The notes under the pieces are model-generated. The model did no database searches. It saw nothing but the letters and a program-made list of their open reading frames with translations, and was not told the origin of the DNA. From positions 17,876,414 through 17,940,413 of the forward strand of contig OZ026835.1 of NCBI GenBank assembly GCA_964023205.1: DNA of 64,000 nt, in the 5' to 3' direction. Both the position numbers and the translations under genes were made by a program. The DNA comes from Lutraria lutraria. Lineage: Eukaryota; Mollusca; Bivalvia; Venerida; Mactridae. Positions 13,541-26,405 of the stretch are shown one piece after another; positions within the stretch are counted from its first letter, which is position 1, and each line of letters begins with the position of its first letter.

Positions 13541-14858
13541 AAGTAAACACCATCCACCTTTTTAACAGAGACAAAGAGGACATAGAAAGGCATGCTAAAC
13601 TTTTGAGGCTAGTGATTACATACAATATTGTTATAAAACTAATTACGTTAACACTCAGTACTTATTAAATGTACACATTATGTGAGACCTATTGGTTCTA
13701 ATATACATATTCAAAGAAGATCTTTTTTCGAAGACAACCATACATGTAATAAACTATTTTGTAAACTTCAGGCTAAAACAAGGATCATTTACTAGCTTCT
13801 GTGTTCTTAAACCTCCTTGTGTTGTTACCATAGGGACTAAGTGATCCGTTTGGGCTTGGATCAAACTTGTCTTGTTTAACTGGTCAATGTTAGTTGTATC
13901 ATAAACCTGGCATAATCATACAGTCAGTGATTGTTAGACGGGAAACAAATCCTTTACACAAATAGTGTAACCCATCAAATGAAAAGAAATATTGAAGACG
14001 TTGTAACTGGCTTAAGCATTGAACAAACAACAAAGCCATAGAGTTTGACACCTTTCAATACATCCAGGACTACCGTAAGTAACTTCAACAAATATAAACT
14101 CTGTATGTTAACATCAGTCACTAGAACCAATATAGTTGGTATATTCTGCTTATATGTTCTAGAACACAAGTCATATATGTATTGATAAACGACCTTAGAT
14201 CATTGATATCAGGGCATGTTATATAAGTTCCTTATATGCGTCCACCTATTTGCTCCCAACCATTTTATGAGTAGTTTAGCATATTCACTCTTATAAAGCG
14301 TTGTTTCATTACTAAACCTTATCTGTAAACATGTTCCAGAAGTTTTATCATCCCATATGCGCATAACCTATTCTTCTAACTGTTAGAAATAAACGACAGA
14401 ACTGCCAAATGTAAACAAATGGACAACCTGCACTCTTTATACTTTAATAATGTACCACATCTGAACGACATGGATATATAAATATGTCAATGTAAACACA
14501 TAGATAAGTAATCTTTATTAGAATCACAAAACATTATGGGTTCCATGTGCCTACATGGACATAGATATGAACATTCAATTTACTGCAACACACTTTCTAC
14601 TAATGATTTAAAGTTTGAAAAAATAGTCTAAGAACCACGTGGTTCATTAGAAAGTTTTCTAAAAGTAAAACAATAATGGTGAAACATGAACGATGATGAT
14701 TGTTTTAACTACAAAGTTTGTGTCATCTGTGAGATGCAAATACTTTACCGAACCACCAGGACACGTGACAACGAGTTTTGAAGTTTTTAAACTTACTAAA
14801 TTATTTAGTTGAGATGAAAACAAACTTGTATAAAGGGTTCAAATTAAATGTTACTTAC

Positions 14859-15304
14859 GACAAAATCGAAGCTAGTCCAAGTTGAGCCTTTCCAAGTTTT
14901 TTCAAGGCGGTTGACATTTTACGTAAACTTTTCTCAGAATGAGTATCTTGGTTTTGATTGAGAGCATTTTTGGCGACGTCGTATATTCCGCTACCAAGAG
15001 ACCCATCACTTTGTCTGTTAGTAGAATGTCTGTCAAGATTCCCACCAGCCACAGACATTGACATACGTTTAACAGACTTCCAGACTTGGTCAGAACTTTT
15101 ACGGCCATTATCTCCTTCCACTGAATCAGATGACGCATTCCGGCCAATCGGTAACTTTTTGAACAAGCCTCGCATACTTGCCGCACTTCCAGAGCTACTT
15201 GCGTTACTTTCCCGACGAGACAAGGCCGGTGACGGAGATTCGGAAGATACTTTATCCGACGAAGTCGAAGCTCGACTGCCTGACGCTAATTTTGCCCAAG
15301 ACAT
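14859..15304 (-). CDS. Alternative first coding exon, long serine-rich N-terminus (148 codons)
   Basis: ATG at 15304 (minus) opens MSWAKLASGSRASTSSDK. A Ser/Arg-rich, probably disordered region follows, with ALSRRESNASSS, SMRGLFKKLPIGRNASS, WKSVKRMSMSVAGG and SLRKMSTALKKLGKAQL. It ends at 14859 before donor GTAAGT in phase 2. This is the longest of the alternative N-termini and the longest clear minus-strand ORF outside repeats. It carries SRRES, GRNAS, KRMS and LRKMS kinase-type motifs. The TTG-initiated extension of the reading frame was ignored. The family is not recognised. Confidence 0.8.
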
Positions 15305-18300
15305 TTTATTGACCAACTATATCTAAACTGCCTAATTACCAGAACCAATTATTTCCAGCAATAATGAGCGTGTTTCCGACTTATGATTGCTTGTAAAATC
15401 CGCTTCTAATTGACGCTGACTGATAAAATGCGGTTTTAAACTCCGTTATCTCTGATCACGCTAAAACCCATTGTATCCGTTCTATTCGATGGAAATTAAA
15501 AAATATATTTTTTTAAATAGTCTTTCACAGAAAAATTAAACATTTCATTGAATTTTGCAAGACTCACTCGATTTCTATAAGAAACTTTTTTTTGCCCTTA
15601 AGTTCATTTTGAAATTCATTTAAAAATCTGAATGTATTAAGAAGTCGAAGCTTATCTAAATCTACCACAACAAGCACGATCACTTCACATGTTTAACTCC
15701 GTATTTCAGAGATGTAATTATTCCAGGACGAAGTTACCGTATAAATCGAGGTCCTAATTGAAGTGTTAGAGTGAACATTAACCTTTATATTCTTTCAACT
15801 TTACATTGATTCACCAATGATCAAACTAGGAAATCCTTTCCCCCGCCATACCCGCTAAACTAACACTGCTTGTATTGATTTAAATCATTGACCGGGAGCA
15901 TTTTAATTGCATAGCTGTAAAAAAATATTTATTTATCATTTAAACAGTAGGTGTAAATATTTTCTTTGGACATACGATTACTTATAATGGAGACTTTCGA
16001 AGTATTGTGATACAAAGTGGTTAAACGAACAGAACAGAACCGAGATCCTAAAGTACATTGGAAGACTTTGAATATGGAACATGAAACATAATCGAGAAAC
16101 ATACCCGTATTTACGTCTTGTGAAGTTTGACCATTGACAACACATAAATCTTCTGTTTATCTTCTATGATTATGTGGATGACAACTAATAGACCTGTGTA
16201 ACTATTGTAGGTACAGTAACGTAACAGAATGTAACATCCCGTCTCCAAAATCAAACCTAAATATTTCATATAATCAAAGTACTGAAAGTACTCATGGTCA
16301 CTGAACTTACATAGAATAACACTGTAACTTGGAATGGGAACTAGTCAGCATAGCTGATGTAAAAAAATGTAGTACGCATCAAAATCCATGCTCACCGAGC
16401 AAGTGATGGCTGTATGGAAAGCTGTACTATCACAAAGATGAACTCCAGCATACATGGTTTCATATCAATCAAATTTTCAAGTTTCGAAAATATTATTAAG
16501 CCTTTAGAAAGGAAAAAGTATTAAACCTTTGATAGTTTCTGAACATACAATAACGTTTTATGTAGACACAGAGACAACAGTTTATAATGATACAATCTAT
16601 TATATACAATACACTATTGTACACATATAAATAAAACTCCTAACGTAAATTAGTGCAATTAACGTAATTACTCGTCAAATGAAATAAAGTCAAACATGTC
16701 ACATTATAATTCTTTATGTTTGCTTGGTCACCCAGATACTTGACTGTGGAAGGTCGACTTGATAATTGTTTTTATTATGTTCAGTTATGTATGATTATAA
16801 TACAAATGTATACAGTCAATATGTGTTCTATCAACAATTTGTATTGTAAAAACCTCATATTTGCATGTTTTGTACATGTATTGAGTGAATAAATGATCTG
16901 TTCTGTTCTGTTTTGTACAACAATAATAATAAAAAAACAGCTTAAGCCTCCGTACTCAATAAATTGGATAATTTAACACCAGCACCGCTGTGTGAATGTT
17001 TTGTGTCCTCAAAAACCTCAGATAACCCATCTCACGTTATATTATCTTGATAAGTCAGAAACTTTGTTAAACCTAGAATCAAATGGTCAATACTTAGTAA
17101 CATGAGCTTTAATCCATACATAGTTTAATGTTTTGTATTACTGTCAATAATGTATATATCCCGGTGATTGACGAGGTAAATACCAGTAATTATTTTAAAG
17201 ACCGGAAGTTAACGATTAGATGTCTACTAATCACCACATTATACCATTATGGAATATTTTTCCTATCCAGCCACATACAGTAAAAAATCAGTACAAAATC
17301 TTGAAAATAATGCTCGGCGTGCATGAGTACTTTTTGTTGGATCACAGAATGTCACTATTCAAACATCGATACAACCAGGACATCGTTTCATATGCAACTA
17401 AAATTAACACATTAAATTAAAAATCTGACTGTTCTATATAACAGACATTTACATTTAACAGCTATCAATAAAACCCTACAACAATCAAGATTTAGTGTAT
17501 AACACATTCTCTTTACAAAAAGACGGATGCAAGTTTTTTAAGTTAAAATTACCCATGATGGAAAATAAAATACATTCAATAAACGGGATCATTCTCTATG
17601 TTGACCGTAAGACTGTGTGAATTATTGAAACAATTTTGATACAGAAATTGTTTCTGATTCTGTGAGAGATCATGTGACAGTAAAATACGTCATCAGTCAC
17701 GTGATGATTGGACAGCATACAGAAATATATGTGCGTGATATTAACAAAATGTCTCTTTATGTCTATTATCAAATTGTCAATTACTTAAGATCTAACCAAG
17801 CCTTTTCGACGACTGAATTGGTGAGACATTGTTGTTGGGTTTACTGCTTTCGCGGATAACTATGATTATCCGAAAACTATGCACGAATCTCCTCCGGAAA
17901 GAGTTGTTTGATTATCTCCCTTTAGAGTCAGAACAAGCGGGCTCTCAATCTCTACCCAGAGTTGACTAGTCGTTCCCGAATTTTTGTTTTGTATCATGCA
18001 AAGTTGCCACTTTTTAGCGAAAAAGAATGTACCCGGATAGTGCCCGCCAATCTCTACCCAGAGTTGTCGTTCCCGCAGCGCTCACACTAAGGTGTGTGTG
18101 GATTGAACAATCTCGTAGGCCTACCATACACTACGGTCTCAAGGGCGCCGTAGAATAAGTTTTATATTCATATATAATGATGAATTAAATCTTACATTTA
18201 GTACAATGATATCCTAGGAGATAACATTTTCATTGTTTACTCAACTTAATATGTTTATGTCATTTCAAAAAGAAAACTCAAGTTAATGATCTCTAGTATA

Positions 18301-20036
18301 CGCAATAATGTACAAAACACCACTTTCACAATGCGTGTTTATTGACCGGATGATAAGAAATGGAAATATTGTTTAAACTTTGTAAGTTTCATACACAGAG
18401 TACAATTATCAATATATAGTGGGTCGACTATTTTGTTTTCTCAAGTCCGACTGTACCATGCGACATGTCTCGTATTGTATACAGAGCTTACTACTATACA
18501 ATGGTGAGAACTAACCATTATATGAAAGTACTGAAAGTACTGTCGGAATTTGATTTTTTTTTTCATATGAGACAAGTCACTGGTGTTGCTGGCAACACAA
18601 CAATGACTGTTAGGAGAAATCCTAAATTAGGAACTGTACAGTTGATGGATATTCATGCTTAGGAATTAACATACACCATCTCAATATTCTGATATTCATG
18701 TGCTAAATTCCATCAACCTAGCATGATGGTTATCTAAGTTATCAGATGTTTCGAGTTTTTTATGTAGCCCATTATCCAGCCTATATTTTTCGAATCCATC
18801 GGTACCAAAATAAGCATTGTTGCTGTCGTATTTACTGATTTAATACATACCGAAAAGCTCTTCAAAACGCTCCATTTTAATAACATATCTTGATTATGAC
18901 CACATATCACTTTAAATGCACACTACAGTGTTAGAACGAATTAAATTCGACCTATATAATTATTTTAGTGATAATTTGGTTTTGAAGAGTTTTTCTATTT
19001 TACATGTTTATACAGTTCCAAACTTGGAACAAAACTGACATAAACCACTATCGATTGATTAATTGTGGTTTAAGATTTTTTTCAGAAAATATATGCAATT
19101 GGTATGTACTTAATATCATGATGTTGGACTATATGACATGTTTTGAAGTGGAAGTAAAAGTTTATTGTAAAAAAAATATAGCTATTCGGAAACGATGCCG
19201 ATCTCGCTACGGAATATACCGACATCGCACGATTTCATCAGTTCCATTACGATCCTTCTGTCTTAACATCAAAATACCCTTCACACACTGTGAACCAACA
19301 TAATAATTGCAAACTTCACAATAACTGTTATTTCTTCGCAAATGTATGTGTACCGTCGTTCTGTTCTCTGCACTTCGACGGGAAAACCCCACATTCTATT
19401 TTTAGAATTTATCCAACTATATATAGCTCTAGCCGATAGTATCGATCGATACGCGTTGTGGATATAAATCTTAACACTGATTTACATATCATGTCAAAAA
19501 GTCACATATAAGACATACATCAATAGTAGATTAATGTAATTACATGCATACTTCTGTAGAGAAATTACTGACCTACGGAACGAAAGCCGAAAGTAGAACT
19601 ATTTTATGCTAAACTATTTGGTTTCCGTCCCCAATCTTACAGCACACAATAGAGTGAGAGTGGGAACGGAAACCATGACAGTTATGGAGCTCACGGCATT
19701 TTTGTAAGTCAATGATAGCAAAGGAATTATCAAATTCCAAAAACTGTTAAAATGCTTCTAGTAAGACATGTAGCATCACGCTACACATGTCATTGTCCTC
19801 GTTTTTTTCAACGTAGAAATAATACACGCATACTAGTAAATGAATGATATAATTGCTGATCGTTATTAAAACAATACTAACGCATTATTTCAGTGATATA
19901 CATGATACATGATCACAGTTGTGTGGCATTTTACATATCAAGTTTGTATTACCGGATATGATAAATAAAAGAACATCACTCCGTATCTTTAGTTTCTAAC
20001 GACTTTCTACCTAACTAAACTCGTAAATGAACTTAC
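15305..20036. other. Non-coding interval between alternative exons
   Basis: Holds the dispersed repeat at 16275-16440 and a GC-richer patch at 17880-18140. In that patch AATCTCTACCCAGAGTTG occurs twice, about 104 bases apart, suggesting repeat-derived DNA. Several open frames (for example 17220-17420, 19004-19303) show no coding support. Confidence 0.5.
16275..16440 (+). repeat. Dispersed 165-bp repeat (copy A)
   Basis: Starts ATAATCAAAGTACTGAAAG and ends with GAGCAAGTGATGGCTG and a TATGGAAA.CTGTACTATCA segment. It matches 21800-21975 along its whole length with scattered changes. No coding potential. Confidence 0.8.
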
Positions 20037-20209
20037 GTTATCGAAGATCGTCTGCGCCCACGGTGTGAGTATGGGTGTTCAACCTGAAGTAAGTTTAACT
20101 GAAGAAGTTCTCCAAATGAACCCCTTTTCGCGAGACTTCCCCGACGACTCCATGAATGAGGGACGGACAAATTGTCATTTTCAGTAGATCCACGTCGGCT
20201 TCCAGGCAT
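20037..20209 (-). CDS. Alternative first coding exon, RRxS-rich N-terminus
   Basis: ATG at 20209 (minus) opens MPGSRRGSTENDNLSV, then SWSRRGSLAKRGSFGELL and finally HRGRRRSSIT. The exon ends at 20037 before donor GTAAGT: 57 codons plus two bases (phase 2). Four basophilic-kinase motifs (SRRGS, SRRGS, AKRGS, RRRSS) are visible. No upstream acceptor is seen, consistent with a separate promoter. The terminal GRRRSS matches the exon at 24897-25042. Confidence 0.75.
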
Positions 20210-20875
20210 TTTTCACATTAGTTTCACCACCAATGGACAAAAACCATTGACAAACATAAAATCATGACCTTTTCGTTAAAAAAGTAAAAAATGCACGTAT
20301 TATTTTATGTTCTATTTATGTTTAACCACGTCCTCGTACCAGAAAGAACAAATGTACGTGTCACTCTGGTAATATAGACAGAAGCAATATGGAAGTTTTA
20401 TAAACCTACTTGTAGAAATTAAACAGTGAACGAGATCCCGTGATCCATCCATCATGTTCAAATTGTAAGCTGACAGATTCGATCGAATAGGATTTTCTCA
20501 CAGGAAAACATATTGTACAGTTTGACAGTATGGGCCCATGGTGAGACTTTCCTGTCATATAATGACTGCTGCTAAGTTACAAATCAAACACCCAGCGGTG
20601 AGTATTCGATTTGATAGAGCCTGGAACCAGCTGCCACAAGACAGCAAAATGTCACACTAAACCATGAACAGAAAGACACCGAGATACTGTAAAATAGTAT
20701 ATGTGATTTGAAAGGCTGTATCTAAACCTAGTCACAACATAGCATATATTTGATGTAGTTATTAAATTATGAACTATCATTACAGTAATTAAACAAATTA
20801 GGTACTGCTATAAGAATTATGATAATTTTAGTGAAGTTAAATCTTGTGTTTGCTTGAAGCTGGTTGTTTTATATA

Positions 20876-21059
20876 CAGTCAAATCTGTGTTAGCGGTCAC
20901 CTCTGGATAAAGGTAACCCTGTGAATAAAGGCTAGTACTTAAAAATCTGTCCTTCATCATAATATAATAGAACAATTTGACTTCTGAATAAAGGCCTCCT
21001 GTCAATATAGGCCATATTTTGTATTTCCCAAGGGTGGCTTTTGTACACAGGTTTGACTG
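20876..21059. mobile_element. TA-flanked MITE (Tc1/mariner-type), CAGTCAAAYCTGTGT termini
   Basis: Left end CAGTCAAATCTGTGT, right end ACACAGGTTTGACTG, with TA on both sides (20874-20875, 21060-21061). The interior has GGATAAAGGT / GAATAAAGGC repeats shared with the copy at 4658-4820. It lacks a transposase and is therefore non-autonomous. Confidence 0.82.
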
Positions 21060-21799
21060 TAAATGTATCATGCAAATTGACAAATTCTGTGAAAACTGAC
21101 TTTACATACGGTGATATAGTTTACTTACATTTATTTTCTTTGTATTTGCTGTTGAACATGTGTTTGTTTTAATGCATTAAATGTTTTTTATTGTAGTTGT
21201 ATAGTTTAGAACATGTATGTGTTGGAAATGCCCGGCTACCAGTAGAGATTCCTCTGTGATGTGATTGGGTATTGAAGTCAGACAAAATTGATGCAGATTT
21301 TCTTTCTAAGAGGATATCAAACCTTGTTGTCTCCTTCATATTATCATCTTTAAATCAATATATCAACTTGTCATTTCAACAAGTACACTCTGTCTGTCCG
21401 GAAATAAACTCCGACAGTTCGTAAATATATAGACGCACGTACTTCTATAGTAAATATTTATATTGATAGCAAATAGAATATTGACATTTATATTCAAACT
21501 ATTAACTGCAAAGTTAACATTGCAGAGTGCAGAATATTTGATCAAGATTTAACAAGAAGACCTTAATAATATTTATACACCGAGATTTTTTTTCTGCCGC
21601 GACAATACACAAGATCATTATCAAGGACAATATTCTACAGCACGTGTATACACAGACACAAGCACGTGGTCACTTTGAAAAAATAAAACACGTATACACA
21701 TAAAACACGTGTACACATTAAACACATATAATACGAGTAAAACATTGCTTGTCACTTTGTTATTATGTAACTACTTGCTATGTGTCGGGTCTTAAGCTT

Positions 21800-21975
21800 A
21801 TAATCAAAGTACTGAAAGTACTCATGGAAACTGAACTTAATAGACTTGCACTGCAACATGAAACGGGAACTAGTTTAACTATTACATGCCGGATGTAGAT
21901 AAATGTAGTACTTTAGTCCGCATAAAAATCCATGCACGCCGAGCGAGTGATGGCTATGGAAATCTGAACTATCAT
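21800..21975 (+). repeat. Dispersed 165-bp repeat (copy B)
   Basis: Second copy of the 16275-16440 repeat: same start, then GGGAACTAGTTTAACTATTACATG and CCGAGCGAGTGATGGCTATG-like end. A third, partial relative with CACTGCAACATGGAAC and ACCAGTTTAATTAGTTACATG occurs near 12028-12070. Confidence 0.75.
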
Positions 21976-23615
21976 TCTGTTTGCAAAAAATCAAATACAA
22001 TTTAATTGTATTAACTACTGTTAACTAATATGTTCATAACTAATATATACATGTCCAGTACATGAAGAATCGTTTTTATTCAGCGATAAGTTTATGGTAC
22101 AATAGAATATTGACGAGACACCCACGGTTTCAAAATACTTGTGCATTTGTATTAAAACAAGTAAAATAAGAAATAGAATTGTTTCGTGTAAACTGAATAC
22201 TATTCCATGATCAGTGTAATATTTCATCAACAAAAATAATCACGTCCGACATGATTGATAGACAGACTAGCTAATATATGAACCTTACTTAGAATTCCAT
22301 GATGACAAAATTCGTATAACTGAATACAAAAGTAAAACTGAAGGGAGGTTACTCTGTAATACTGTCCTTAGATATGACAGTGGGTTACTTCCCTCAAATT
22401 TGTACAAACTAACGATTCAAGGGAAACAATCCGTTGGTACATTAATGTCACTTCGTCTTAGTCTTACGCCATTGAAATAATGTTTTATAATATATTTTTG
22501 TGCATATCAAGTTGCACATACAGCTGTCTTAAGACCAGGAATAATTATACCAATCAAGATTTAACATGTTTAACATTAGTGTTGAATCTTTAAAGTTTGT
22601 CATTTAACATAAGAATATAAAATATTCAAATTTGCCATTCGATATAAAAATCCCTAAAATAAACATAGCATAACGTTAGATATGACTATCGTGATTTTCT
22701 CCGTTATTCTTAATCATGAACAGTGAAAATGGACCGAAATAACAACATTCATTGTACTCTCTTTTAATACAATCATAACACGTCAGTGTGATAGTCCACC
22801 TGTATCTAAACATTTGGCAGTAATACAGTTTCACTAAAGTTTTCTGACATTTTTTTTTCTTTTAAGATTTATAAATGTTGACTGTTGACTTGTCCTCTGT
22901 GAATATATAAAATACATGTTATTTTGTAGAATTAAGGAGTTGGTGTAATAATCTACACAGAAAAGTTTAGAGTGTGTAAACCATAAATATGGTCGTTTAC
23001 TTGTAACTGTATAAATCACAAAACTCCTCAAAGGGATAGGAAATCATTGAAGAATTTAATTCACAATTAAAGCCTGACATATCTAAGAACATTGGTCAAT
23101 CACAACCGGTGAGATTCGAGTACCTCACGTAGAGAAGAAGTTGGCCCGGAGCACAGGTTATATTGTTAGCAGGCAGGTAAATACATGTTGAAAACAAGCA
23201 ACAAACACACTTTTTAAATTTTCGATTTCGGTCTTAGTTAAACCGAATGAACACAGTCAATGACAAAAAAAACGGAAAGGGAACGTATAAGAACATATAA
23301 GTACAGGGCTCTCCTTTGGCCCTTAATTGACATTTTGACTCTTGAAATCAAGTTAGCAAAATAAAACTTCTGACTCTTGAGAATTGGAACCAAAGGGTCA
23401 AATTTACTATTACATGTACATACATTTTTTGTACATTAATACGAAGTTTTGTTAATTCTTCAAATCATTATCAGCTGAGGGCCATTTTGACCCCAACTTT
23501 TGAAGTCTATTGAGTACCTGTATTCTGTAAGTAATATTGTTAAGTGGAACTGAAGTTTAAAAAAAGAACAACTCCCGTTTCTCGCCAACAAACTGTCTTA
23601 TATGGGACTGATTTA

Positions 23616-23686
23616 TGCCATGTCGTATTTTCGCTTTTTCGCCACAACAAAGCAAAAATGCGAAAAAGCGAAAATACGACATGGCA
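23616..23686. repeat. Perfect 27-bp inverted repeat (hairpin), loop 17
   Basis: Arms 23616-23642 (TGCCATGTCGTATTTTCGCT...) and 23660-23686 are exact reverse complements. With one mismatch they extend outward through CTGATT/AATCAG to 23608-23694, giving a stem of about 35 bp. It is CpG-containing in an AT-rich setting and resembles a short foldback element. Confidence 0.9.
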
Positions 23687-24854
23687 TGAATCAGCCACCA
23701 TAGTCTTACGCTGTTTTTATCAATATTTGTGAAATATTATAAAACTAGTGCAGTGGGGCTTGTAACAGTAATTTCCAAATTCATTTTAACAAATCAATCG
23801 TGAAGAAGTAGAGAAATGTGATATTTGTGTACATATCTGTTCAGGCTAATTAGACTAATTTGTGCACTCATCATTAGAATATACCCATACATGGAACATT
23901 AATACACACACCTGACAAATACATAGTTTACAATCAAATTCTGGCTTGCACAATGATTGATTACTGTGTTTAAGTGAAGAAACGGAATTCACCAGATAAA
24001 GGAACCAATTTATGTTCCGTCCAGTGAGGTCTTCGCAATTATCTTACACTATTTTACATAAACTTAGATATTAAAGGAAATTCAATAATTGGAAATATTC
24101 AGTGCACATAATAACAAATAATTACTTCATTTACATATTTGCCTTTAAGTTTTGTTATTTAATCTTTCTCATTGAATGCTTTAAGAAACTTGGAACATTT
24201 CGACATGATTTATTTTATTCACTACATCAAATTAAGTGTTGTACTAAAATCAAGTTTCTCTGTTTATTACAAATAGTATAATCAGTGATCCCTCACTGAA
24301 TTCTTCACCTGATTACGTACACAGAATACATTAACATGAAGATATCCACATACCTACAGTTAATAGTGTACGATATGCTTGTAAAATATCAATGGATCAT
24401 ACAGGATACCCAATGATTTGATGTCACTTTTATATATTTCTCTCGGCCTAACTAGGATTATGTTCTTATTGACTGAAACTAATCTGACCGAGCAATTAAC
24501 TCACACGTGTATACAATATTTCAAACAAACAATGTACATGTAATGATAATAAACATGGTATATACGTGTACATGTTAAATTACGACACGTTTTAAGTCAA
24601 TTATACATGTAGTAACCAATTACATGTATTAGTTACTGATCAGTCGTCGTCGGCACAATTTAACTGTCGACAAACTTATTAAAACAGTTCCAAATCACGG
24701 TGTTATACTTTGAACACGAACGTATCCATGTAAACAATATGAAACACGTATAATCAACGTTCACATGTATATTCAACACTAAGATTCTGTGACTGTTAAT
24801 ATTACAAGTTTTTAACTTTAAATTTCTAGCATTATTACTGATATCTCTTCCCCA

Positions 24855-24890
24855 ACAACAACAACAACTATTACTACTACTACTAAAACA
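24855..24890. repeat. AAC/ACT trinucleotide microsatellite next to a splice donor
   Basis: (AAC)n followed by (ACT)n runs, starting at CCAACAACAACAACAAC. On the minus strand it begins just a few bases inside the intron after the donor of the 24897-25042 exon. Confidence 0.8.
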
Positions 24891-24896
24891 ACTTAC

Positions 24897-25042
24897 AACT
24901 GAGAAGACCGCCGACGACCCTTGTTATCTACCGGCGGCTGGAGAGATCCATCCGTCGGTGGTTTAAGTACACTACCCCGACGGTGTATCGGCTGATTGAC
25001 TCCTAAATTATCATGATGGACTGATTCTCTCCGTCCTGTCAT
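24897..25042 (-). CDS. Alternative first coding exon, RRxS-rich N-terminus
   Basis: ATG at 25042 (minus) opens MTGRRESVHHDN, followed by HRRGSVLKPPTDG and near the end KGRRRSSQL. The exon ends at 24897 before donor GTAAGT: 48 codons plus two bases (phase 2). No acceptor precedes the ATG, so it is probably a true first exon with its own promoter. Three RRxS-type sites are consistent with phosphorylation by PKA-like kinases. It ends like the exon at 20037-20209 (GRRRSS followed by the junction), suggesting duplication or a shared function. The base composition is clearly coding-like against the AT-rich surroundings. Confidence 0.75.
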
Positions 25043-26227
25043 AGCTACCCAGTATACAGTATAATCACTAACTTATAAATGCTATGTCTGTAACGTAGCT
25101 GCAGTCAATCTATTTGCTCTGATAAATAAATCCAGATAAATTGACAAAGAAATTTTCACGCACCAATGCAGTAATTAAATGAACATCTAGGACTATCTCA
25201 TTTACCGAAGTTCGATTTTGTAAGTTGATTAATTTTTAATTTTCCATACATTCACAGAACATCAGAAAGCTTCGCACAAACAATAGTCTATATAACACTC
25301 AGTTAAGTTCCAAGCATAATGTATACCACAGACTGTCAGGATTACAAACAGACAATATTCAGCTTTACATGAAAATAGTTTCGCTTATAAAATCATCATG
25401 TATTAATGATTGGTTTGGATTTCAAAACCGGCATCTATTCAGATTGTACGTTTGAACGGATTTTATACCCTACCATTTCCTGACAATTTCCGTTCACGCG
25501 TTTTACACAAAGTAATGAAAACATCATAAACTCCGCAGCAATATGACACAAATAACTTCCAAAAATCTTAGTTATAACATTTTTACATTATATTCGATGA
25601 AATTCTATCTGAGAGTGAAGTGTTCGGTGTACATTTACTGTTTTAATGATCTATGGTGAACATTAAACAGATAATGTACCTTAATGTAAAATATCAATAT
25701 TTTACCATGTAACAAGTAGTATACGGAGACATTTTGAGGATTAAAGAAACTTTCATTGCTTTATTAAGATAGAAATTTAACATTCAGAAGTAACAATAGA
25801 ATATTGAAGACTGGATTACACAGATTGTTCAGATACGTTTTTTCTTTAAACGATAGGGTCAGAGATAAAAATCTGATCATTTTGAAAAAATACAAACAGA
25901 ACGGATTGCCAATTAATTTTATCCCGATTTACCGGTCAATACATTTTATGGAATTAAAAATAAACAGTTCTACACGAGAATGGTGATTGGTAAAATAAAA
26001 GGTGAAAGTCACTTCAGGTCAATGGAAGTACAGGTTACTGCACCACAATGACTGAACAACGTCAAGCTACAGTGTAGTATAAAATAGTAAGCCAGGAAAT
26101 CTAATAAATAATGTTAAGATGTTTAGCACACTTTTTATATACATTTGAACATGTCTGTAATCAACACACAGTCAAACAGATTTTCACTGTAGTGAAGATA
26201 TTTAAACGGGAATAGTACAATGCATGT

Positions 26228-26405
26228 TTGAGTTTTACGCCCCTTTTCAACAGCCAGAGTCATATGAGGTGGACAGTTTACCAAACCATCGTTCCAGGGG
26301 GAAGAACCAGTACTAGACTCCCATCCTCCGTAATCTACTGCCTACTTCCTCACTCACAAAAAGAGACATGGTCGGTAGCTGGGCCCGAACACGCGACCCT
26401 TTATC
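26228..26405 (-). mobile_element. tRNA-derived SINE, 3' part
   Basis: Tail AAGGGGCGTAAAACTCAAAC and body CATATGACTCTGGCTG match the 13.4 kb copy. Similarity stops at CGCGACCCT (about 26400), inside the tRNA-like head. The missing head segment appears 1.16 kb further right at 27566-27602. Confidence 0.75.

Larger units (their letters stand above)
21976..24896. other. Non-coding interval between alternative exons
   Basis: Apart from the hairpin at 23616-23686 and the microsatellite at its right edge, I see only AT-rich sequence with frequent TACATGTA-type motifs. Confidence 0.5.

Noticed and set aside
14958..15326. 122-codon plus-strand ORF
   Set aside because: It is the antisense shadow of the minus-strand exon at 14859-15304, which has the ATG, donor, phase and composition of a real exon.
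19207..19392. Minus-strand 61-codon frame with SRRSAENR
   Set aside because: The frame begins at GTG, not ATG. The overlapping ATG frame lacks a good donor and has unrelated sequence. Kept out of the array.
21127..21161. Minus-strand segment MFNSKYKENK before GTAAGT
   Set aside because: It leaves phase 1 and has no coding-like composition; a chance donor.
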